DNA from: Datisca glomerata
Taxonomy: Eukaryota; Streptophyta; Magnoliopsida; Cucurbitales; Datiscaceae
Reading direction: 5' to 3'
Assembly: GCA_003255025.1 (NCBI GenBank)
Contig: QANY01013732.1
Coordinates: 1-64,000 of the forward strand
Length of the DNA: 64,000 bases
Part shown: positions 56,927 to 64,000 of the stretch, piece after piece
How the letters are laid out: every line of letters starts with the position of its first letter
How positions within the stretch are numbered: position 1 is the stretch's first letter
Made by a program: the position numbers and the translations under genes
Notes under the pieces: generated by a model
What the model saw: the letters and a program-made list of their open reading frames with translations, nothing else
Told to the model about the DNA's origin: nothing
Database searches by the model: none

Positions 56927-58354
56927 TCAACTCCAACAGGCAGATTTCCTCCTAATCTCATCCACAAAACTTCGGAAATTCCTGTCAGATGAGCCACCCT
57001 CAGCCACCGCCTCCTCCGCCTTCTTCTTCCACTTCAAAGCATTTTTCTTCAATTCAACAGCCTTAGGCCCAACCATTGCTTCAACCAAACACTTCTCCAC
57101 CTCATCGCTACTAACCAATCTATTCTCCGCCGCTCCACGAGATAATCTAACTCCAACTCCATACACTTCCACCAACACCTTCGCATTACTCACCTGATCT
57201 CCCCACTGCGGAAACGTCAGCACCGGCACGCCTGAGCTCAATGCTTCCACCGAAGAATTCCAACCACAATGTGTCAGAAAACAAGCTACGGATGGGTGAC
57301 AAAGCACTTCCTCTTGTGGGCTCCACTGCACAATCTTTCCTTTCCCTTCAATTTTCTCCACGAAACCATTTGGAAGCTCCAGCTGCTTCAATCCCAGATC
57401 TTCTCGAGGCTGTTTAAGCACCCAAATGAAAAATACCCCAGATTTTAACAACCCATATGCTATTTCATCAATCTGTTCTTGTTTCAAATACACAACACTG
57501 CCAAACGAGATGTAAACCACAGATGCTTGTGGCTTTGTGTTTAGCCACTCAACGCAATCCTCTGCTTTCAGACAATCACCCCGGACAGTACTACTACTGC
57601 TACTAATTGGGTTTTTGAAAAGTGGCCCAATGGGTTTTATTGGGCAAAGTTTTGACATGTAGTTAATGATTTCATTTTCAAGCTCTTGGAACGTGTCCAT
57701 TAAGATGCAGAATGGGACTGACAAGTTCTTGAATTGGCCTAAAATGGCTCTCCCTAAAAACAGAAGTGAATCATTAGGGTGCAAGAAACTTGGGATTTCA
57801 GCGGATTTGTATAGAGGCAAACAGGGCAATTGAACGTCGATGTCTGGTTGGGTTTCAGAAGGAAAAGGAACCAACTTGTGATAAAAATGGTAATAAGCTG
57901 AAAAAACAGAACAAGATTGAACCCAAAGTATAGCACAAGGTATGTTTAATTCAGAAGCAACATCACAAACCCATGGGATAAAGGGATTTGAAATTAGGCA
58001 AGAAACAGGACGATTTTGTTCAGCGTTTTGTTTTATGAGTTGGGGAAGAAGTTTCCTGCCGGAAAGCTCAAACTGTTGAATAAAAAAGGCTAAATCTCCG
58101 CCCTTGGTACCGGCCTCTGAGTAGAGATCGTCGAAAAATTCAAATCGAATGAAACCATCGCCGATGGGTGTTGGGTCATCGGTGATGCTTCCTGCTTTGC
58201 GCATGTCGTTTCCGATGCGTAGAGTGGAAGAGAAAGTGACGAGTAAGCCCTCAGTGGCTAGCCGCTTCGCTAATCTGAGCATTGGGTTGATGTGCCCTTG
58301 GCCTGGAAAGCATACGACGAAAACATGGGATTGGGATTTTTGTTCCAACTCCAT
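56927..58354 (-). CDS. UGT84: UDP-glycosyltransferase, UGT84 type (glucose ester-forming)
   Basis: A complete single-exon gene of 475 codons. Family-1 plant UGTs transfer sugar from a UDP-sugar to small molecules in the cytosol. UGT84 members mostly make glucose esters of hydroxycinnamic, benzoic or gallic acids, and some glucosylate limonoids or indole acids. The N-terminal acceptor domain has the catalytic His in FPGQGHINP (His21). The PSPG donor box spans residues 344-387 (44 residues), from WSPQEEVL through HCGWNSSVE to FPQWGDQ. It ends in Gln, which favours UDP-glucose. The residue aligned with the usual catalytic Asp appears to be Asn123 (ISNPFIPW), as I recall for this group. Length and single-exon structure are normal. 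ATG 58354 is the first Met of the family motif. The exact acceptor cannot be deduced. Confidence 0.93.
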   Translation of the reverse strand: MELEQKSQSHVFVVCFPGQGHINPMLRLAKRLATEGLLVTFSSTLRIGNDMRKAGSITDDPTPIGDGFIRFEFFDDLYSEAGTKGGDLAFFIQQFELSGRKLLPQLIKQNAEQNRPVSCLISNPFIPWVCDVASELNIPCAILWVQSCSVFSAYYHFYHKLVPFPSETQPDIDVQLPCLPLYKSAEIPSFLHPNDSLLFLGRAILGQFKNLSVPFCILMDTFQELENEIINYMSKLCPIKPIGPLFKNPISSSSSTVRGDCLKAEDCVEWLNTKPQASVVYISFGSVVYLKQEQIDEIAYGLLKSGVFFIWVLKQPREDLGLKQLELPNGFVEKIEGKGKIVQWSPQEEVLCHPSVACFLTHCGWNSSVEALSSGVPVLTFPQWGDQVSNAKVLVEVYGVGVRLSRGAAENRLVSSDEVEKCLVEAMVGPKAVELKKNALKWKKKAEEAVAEGGSSDRNFRSFVDEIRRKSACWS

Positions 58355-58433
58355 GGGATGGGGATTTTTGTTGGGGAGAAGAGGAATCTACGATGCTCCG
58401 TTTGAACTTGGAAGGTAAATGATTCTGAGAGAA

Positions 58434-58443
58434 CTTATAAATT
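58434..58443 (-). promoter_or_regulatory. candidate TATA box of the UGT gene
   Basis: The minus strand reads aatttataag about 80 bases upstream of the ATG, which would give a 5' UTR of about 50 bases. No other promoter element is supported. Confidence 0.4.
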
Positions 58444-58479
58444 GTAATGTTTGGCGTAATGCCGTCCACAGTAGTTAAG

Positions 58480-60360
58480 TACGTGCAGCGATGTAATGTA
58501 TTCTTGGGCGCATCACTTGCTGTTATGATGTGTAAGTTTTCCGCCCATGATTTGTTTTAAAATTATACTAGCCTTCCCTAAGGTTTTCTTTAATTATATA
58601 GACATACCTTTTAGTTTCAAACCATAGTCCATATAATTTATCTCTAATTTTATTTTATCAACAAAAAAGTTTATATAGTTTTTTTCCCAAACTTTGCATA
58701 CGGCCTACGGTTTTTGCAATAATTCCATATTATTAGGTACCGTTTATATACAAATTATAGTGTGTAAATAAAATTAGAGATATTACAAAATATAATGAAC
58801 TATCAGTATGAATTTTTTTAAAACAATTGAAAGTTGTATAATTTGAAAATGCGACGACATTAGATGACTTTACTCCCTTCTGAACTTGGTCAGGTCTTTG
58901 TCTGTGTATCACTTAGTTCAACTTTATAAAATAGGTAAGGAATTTAATAATTTTCTCATCAAATAGGTAAAGAATTTAAAAAATTAATTGGAAAAGTAGA
59001 TTTTTGTAGGAAAAATGTAGGGAAAATAGAGCAAGATTTATTTTTAAGTGGATTAAATAATTTTAACATACTAAAAAAGAATATTTGAAAAAAATCGTAG
59101 AGACAATATTAAAAATTAAGCTTAACGCGTATATTAACATGTAAGTAACCCACACCCAGCTAACCTAAGTGTCAACTAATCTTTGACAAAAGAAAGTATC
59201 AACTTAATCTAAATTGAGATATAATGTATAAGTTCCACTAAAATTATAAAAAAAATTACGAGTGATTCTACACATATTTACTAATATTTAGATTAAATCT
59301 TAATTAGATTAAATCTTAATTAGATTAAATGATGAGTCAATCATTAATCTTATGATTTGATAAATTATCACTATTACTTCTAAATGTGACTTAAGGGGAG
59401 AAACATTTTTGGACACAAATTACCCTTACTATTATATAAAATTATAAATAAATAATTTTTTATATTTTTTCTATCAAAATCACATATATCATGTTAATTA
59501 TTAACAATATATTAGTTGTGAAAAATTATATATAGAAATTAGTTTAAATAGATCAAATTTTGATAAAGAATTGGACAAGTGAATAATTTAATATTGAAAT
59601 TAAAACTTCAAATATTTTTTTACATTTTTTTAGTTTATAATATATATATAAACGGAACTAAGAGTGGAAAATATTTTTTGACATATGTCATCACTATTAT
59701 ATAGAATTCTGACTTGATATGTCTCCTGATATTGTATCTACTAAAATGACATACACTATTCCAATTATTACAAATATATAAGCTATAAAAAATTCAGAGA
59801 TAAATTAGTTTAAATATATCAAATTACATCAAATAATTGTATAAGTGAGTAATTTAATATTGAAATTGATAGCTCAATTTTTTTTACCTTTTTTGAGAGA
59901 ATAAATCTCATCAACAAAATAACATTAAGAAATTTAATTAACAAGAGTTAATATAAGCACCAAATCTAAACACCAGGAGGAATCACATCAAACAAAATAC
60001 GACAGAAGTAGATGTCAGCTTCACAATACGATTAATAATCAAATTACAGTATCTAGAAACATGTCAAACTAATATATTATTTAAAAAAATATATTAACTC
60101 TGTATAACAACACAAAACTTCTAACAAAAAACATCATCAACTTTTAATAAATTGAATTCTTAGTATTTGACATAACAAATTAAAAAATGATCAAACAATT
60201 TTATGTATAATCATATTCATATTTTTATACATATTATTTATTATTGATTTTTTCAACACGTGCAACGCACGTATGGTTAATTTATTAAATTTAATACTAA
60301 TTAGTCAACTAAATTTTATCTATAATTTAATCCGTATGATTTGCTTAAATTTATATTGCT
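58480..60360. other. AT-rich intergenic DNA upstream of the UGT gene
   Basis: No gene is seen. It contains a triple gattaaatcttaatta repeat (about 59290-59330), the diverged duplication at 59394-59890, and a short palindrome-like caacacgtgcaacgcacgt near 60255. Confidence 0.5.
59394..59890. repeat. diverged tandem duplication, about 250-bp unit
   Basis: Both halves share the order: gga(c)aca...actattatata, then attagtt/atata...gtgaaaaatt/ctataaaaaatt, then attagtttaaata-atcaaatt, then aagtgaataatttaatattgaaatt, then a run of T. They are old copies of one AT-rich unit. Confidence 0.55.
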
Positions 60361-61121
60361 ACTTTACAAAATTAGGCAATTGCCCCTACCACGACGACTG
60401 GCAGAAGGATGTACAACGATACAAACATTAATTATATACAAAAAGGAACAAAAACATTTAAGAGCTTTAATTACAGCCACGACTGACGAGGGAACGAGTA
60501 ATTATTAGGACAAAATAAATATAAGAAAAAGTGCATGATCTGAAGGATACGAATATCTTTTGAAATTTTAAAAAATACATAGATATCTTTTAATAATTTA
60601 AAATATGGATAAAAAAATTCAAAAATATTAATTTATTTTAACAACGTTAATTTTTAAAAAAATATCAACAATATCTTTAATCAACCATTTTCCTAATTAT
60701 ATCAACCCCTGATATTTTTGTTCCCATGGGGTATTTTTTTCCACTATGTTCTTCACCTACTCCCTCCGTGGCCTACAACCCCCCTCCGTTGCCTACCACC
60801 TCTCTCCGTCGCCTTCCTCCGAGTTGACCATTGCCCTCTAAATCTGCAACATTTTGTTTTGAACGTATACTAGTCTCATTAATTGCATCTTCTTCTACTG
60901 TCAAAATTCTAATTTGTCGCTAATGTATATGGCTTTCTGAACAATTTCAAAATGAGGGCTCTTACACTCTCCAATTGAATGTTTCTTCTCCCAAAACACA
61001 AAAATCACAAGTTTATAAACAGCAGACCCAATTTTATTTTCTCAATCCATTTTGTAAATACCACATAAAGAATCAATTTGAGAATTGATGGAGAAAAAAA
61101 ACAACAGACCCAGATTTACTG
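60361..61121. other. spacer, no gene recognised
   Basis: Mixed AT-rich and pyrimidine-rich DNA. About 60765-60825 repeats the phrase cctccgt(t/c)gcctac three to four times. Possibly the left part of the Mutator-like element, but I see no terminal repeat. Confidence 0.35.
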
Positions 61122-61330
61122 TCATAACCAACAATTTGATATACTATTCCTAAGCTTCCTTTGCCGAGCTCGATATACTGTTCCTAAGCTTCCTTTGCCG
61201 AGCATTTCCGCTGATGCCCGGAGCAAATCCTCGAGCTCAAATTGTATTTTCCTGTCAAAGAACACGAGTTTGCTTCGATCTGTTGCATTTGTCCCATCAC
61301 TATCCACACCTCCAACTGCGTAAACCTTCT
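61122..61330 (-). pseudogene. receptor-like kinase fragment (N-lobe), with duplicated P-loop DNA
   Basis: The minus frame reads KLVFFDRKIQFELEDLLRASAEMLGKGSLGTVYRA, which is the start of the kinase domain of LRR-III-type receptor-like kinases. It contains the ATP-binding glycine loop GKGSLGTV. Similarity stops right after the loop, because a 34-bp unit coding for it is repeated in tandem (copies at about 61138 and 61172). The second copy shifts the frame and leads to a stop at 61122. The catalytic Lys, HRD and DFG parts are absent. Lying 1.1 kb upstream of a Mutator-like transposase, it may be a host-gene piece captured by a transposon. The capture is inferred. Confidence 0.7.
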
Positions 61331-61789
61331 TCTCGCTCCCATAGCGACTCGCGCTCTTCCTCTCCCATAGCTACTCACGCTCCACCTCTTCCCACCTTGC
61401 TTTCGACCTGAAGATTGATTTTTTTGGGGCAATTTGGAATTTTAGGGTTCGAAGGGAGATTGGTTTTTTTTTTTCGCTGAGGTATACCCTACATTAATTA
61501 TTTTGTAAATTTTTTTCATTTTTTTCTACTTCTCCGTCTTCCTCTTCACTTCACGTTCTTCTTCATGTTTTTCTTCGCCTTCTTCATTCTTTCTGCAACA
61601 ACAAAGAATTGTTAGTTCTCCTCTCTAGAACATGTATTAGTTTTGTTTTCTTATTTCTATAAATATTTACTTATTTTTTCCTTCTTTCATGGCTTTTTCA
61701 TTTTTGTAAGTTTTCTGAGAATATTTATTTGTTTCTTCTTTCTAGAACGTTGTTTGAAGTTTATTTATTATACATGCTACAAGATGATG
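61331..61789. other. spacer with pyrimidine-rich runs
   Basis: CT-rich plus-strand DNA (tttttctacttctccgtcttcctcttcac) without a convincing frame. The 66-residue plus-strand frame beginning at 61729 runs into the satellite and is not accepted. Confidence 0.35.
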
Positions 61790-62345
61790 TTGTAGTGTTA
61801 AGTGATAAACATGTGTTAAGTGATGTCTACACGAGTACTACACGAGCTTCGCGTAGTCATCGTATAGACTACACGCAGGGTACACGAGCCTCGTGTAGAT
61901 CTCTTGTACACCACACGATTATCGCGTAGTGCATCGGGAACTACTTCAACAGTTCACGAGCATTGTGTAGCATCTATTACACTACATGATCATTGTGTAG
62001 TGTACAGGATGATCGTGTACTCCTCATTTACACTACACGATCTTGGTGTAATCCTCGTGTACACTACACGATCATCGTGTAATCCTCGTGTACATTACAC
62101 AATTACACTACACGAGCTTCGTGTACACTATACGATCATCGTGTAGTACACTCGTGTACGCTAGACGATCATCGTGTAGTACACTCGTGTACAGTATACG
62201 ATCATCGTGTAGTACACTCGTGTAACTACACGATGACTACATGATGCTCATGAAGCTCTCGTGTACACTATACGATGCTCGTGAAAGCTTTGTATATACT
62301 ACTCGATGACTACACGATGGTTACATGATCATCATGTAATATTCT
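61790..62345. repeat. palindromic satellite (ctacacgat / atcgtgtag)
   Basis: An array of inverted half-sites. The clearest part (about 62125-62225) repeats a 33-bp unit, acactcgtgtac-n4-acgatcatcgtgtagt. Each unit contains the near-perfect palindrome tacacgatcatcgtgta and the second palindromic piece tacactcgtgta. Outside it the units decay but the half-sites persist. The same motif reappears at 63588-63730. Confidence 0.85.
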
Positions 62346-62400
62346 ATTTCATTATATATTCTTCTTATACTGACTTCCTTCATTGATGTATATACAGATA

Positions 62401-64000
62401 TGTATGAAGTTTGAATTTTTATAATTTATGATGGAGATTGGGTGAAAAATGCTACAACATAGTCTTTTGTTGAGAGAATACCACATTATTTGAGATATCT
62501 ACTCACTGCACTTACCAAAGGCAATTGCGCATAGTGCATGAAGAACTTCAAATAGACCCCTCAAAGTACGATATAACCATGAAATTTCTTTATAGAAGTC
62601 ATGTCTCATGCCCTTCTACTGAAATTTTAAATGATAGAGATTTACAGTTCTTTGTTAAGGAGAATGGATCAGAATCACTTAGAAGCCCACTATTTGTAAG
62701 TACCAAGCCAAAATTTTCCAATCTCAAAGCTCAATTTCTCAAACCACGATGTCATAACAATCTCGGGTTCCTGAAACTACAGGGTTTTATCAAAGTTGGG
62801 TTCCCAAAACACAAATGTCACGACAACCTCTACATGAAAGCATTCGTCGTTTTGAAAGTGTTGATCACCTTGAAAAGAACTATCATGATGATGAAGTTTT
62901 TGGTCATGACGATTATAATGTTTTCAAGATGAGGATGATGATGTTGATGGAGATGATGATGATTTTGATCAGGGCGTACGATGATGCAATCTGTGGAGAT
63001 AACCATGATGAAGCCATCAGTGGAGATGATATACAACAATTCTAGACTTGAGTATTGATCTTGAACCCAAAACTACTTATCCATTGCCATCACAACCTGA
63101 TTTGAATTAACAATGTCCTAGGTCTAGTGAGCAGCGGGCTTATTTGAATCAGGTTGTATCAGACATAATAAATATGGATGATTTGTACAGTGATAAAGCT
63201 GAGCTACTTAAGGTTGCTCGTATGATGGTCATCTGGAGAAATTTTGAGTTTCAAATCTTCAAGTCAAAACAGTCAATATTGGTACTTGTATGTATTGAGA
63301 AAATATGTCAATGGAGGTTATGGGCCATGAAATTGAAAAATTGTCCATACTTCAAAGTTACAAAGTTCATCAATACACATACATGCACATTTGAAGTATT
63401 GAGACATGAACATCATCATGCTACATATTCATTGGCTGGTCATTCTATACGGTCCAAATACACGAGTGTTGAATGTATATATAGGCCAAAAGACATCAAT
63501 GAAGATGTTTGACTTGATTTTAGTGTCAATATAAGTTACCATAAGGCATAGAAGGCTAGAGAATATGCATTAGAATTAGTTTGGTGGTTACACTGACCCG
63601 TGTAATCATCGTGTAGTCTACACGATGGTTATATGAAACTCGTGTAGTTTACACGATGGTTACATGGAACTCGTGTAGTCATCATGTAGTCTACACCATG
63701 GTTACACGGGTCTCATGCACGCATCCTGTACACCATGTACTCTATCAATTTTAATACAACAATATTAAATATTTTTCAGGGACAACAACACACATAGTGA
63801 CGATGAGTAGGATAATTTTAAATATTTTTCATGACTCTTGGACCATCTATTCCTGGATTTTTCAGTTGTATAGGGCCGGTCAATGTTGTTGACGCAATCG
63901 CCTTAAAACTCAAATACAAAAGGGTATTATTTGTTGCAACAGCAAAAGATGGGAACAACCAAGTATATCCCATTGCATTTGGAATTGTGAATTCAGAAAA
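62401..64000 (+). pseudogene. Mutator-like (MuDR/MULE) transposase, decayed, runs off the window
   Basis: Three blocks in order on the plus strand are recognisable. The N-terminal MuDR PB1-like region (ELQIDPSKYDITMKFLY and LNDRDLQFFVKENG) is at 62535-62700. The MuDR DNA-binding block (YSDKAELLKVARMMVIWRNFEF, CQWRLWAMKL and HTCTFEVLRHEHHHA), with a C...C...H...H zinc pattern, runs from 63186 to about 63420, followed by IYRPKDI. The start of the MULE DDE catalytic domain (VNVVDAIALKLKYKRVLFVATAKDGNNQVYPIAFG) runs from about 63880 to the edge, with its first Asp present in VVD. Stops near 62400-62520 and 63040-63130 and frame changes break it. An apparent intron (about 63571-63778, acceptor tttttcag) contains satellite repeats. 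Confidence 0.8.
63588..63730. repeat. same palindromic satellite inside the transposase intron
   Basis: Four to five copies of (a/g)tctacacgatggttac-atg(a/g)aactcgtgtag, related to the array at 61790-62345 (the phrase ctacacgatggttacatg occurs in both). It separates the zinc block and catalytic block of the transposase. Confidence 0.75.

Noticed and set aside
61790..62345. CRISPR-like array
   Set aside because: Repeats are palindromic, directly adjoining and diverged, with no unique spacers, in a plant nuclear context.
1..64000. tRNA or rRNA genes
   Set aside because: No cloverleaf with A- and B-box at correct spacing and no rRNA-like stretch was noticed. The ggttcgatt repeats in the Ogre LTR lack an A-box that I can see.

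Overview
The window is nuclear DNA of a flowering plant, almost certainly a eudicot. It is AT-rich, has one intact plant secondary-metabolism gene (a UGT84-type glycosyltransferase, 56927-58354, minus strand), a copy of part of a plastid gene, and many decayed LTR retrotransposons, LINEs and a Mutator-like transposase of plant type. I cannot name the species from the sequence alone.

Layout. 1-2960: AT-rich intergenic DNA with a palindromic minisatellite split around a GRF zinc-finger remnant. 2966-51533: one very large nest of transposons. The outermost element is a Ty3/gypsy Tat-type element on the minus strand with LTRs at 2966-3446 and 51066-51533, flanked by the same 5-bp sequence (gaaac) on both sides. 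Its gag-pol lies at 45975-50640. Between pol and the 3' LTR it carries a broken antisense ORF on the plus strand, in two exons (3942-4474 and 44616-45079) that are now about 40 kb apart. Everything between them looks like later insertions into its intron: a degenerate Ty1/copia element (4626-9717), two LINE remnants (11534-13800 and 16905-18990), a CACTA-end fragment, a solo-LTR-like piece (19387-19823), and an Ogre-like Ty3 element (19956-44320). The Ogre-like element was itself hit twice: by a SIRE/Maximus-type copia element (28293-36004) in the protease-RT interval, and by a segment containing plastid ndhK DNA (24154-25103) in the integrase.

51539-56770: intergenic DNA with a LINE RNase H scrap and a 1.06-kb inverted-repeat element filled with GA-rich minisatellite. 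56927-58354: the UGT gene. 58480-60360: AT-rich DNA. 61122-64000: a receptor-kinase fragment, a striking palindromic ACACGAT/ATCGTGT satellite, and a decayed MuDR-type transposase running off the right edge, with the same satellite inside what looks like its intron.

The UGT gene is the only feature I would call a functional protein-coding gene. Every transposon coding region seen carries stops, frameshifts or lost key residues. By-eye LTR divergence (outer element about 20 differences in about 165 bases; inner copia about 13 in about 160) agrees with the nesting order, the outer being older.
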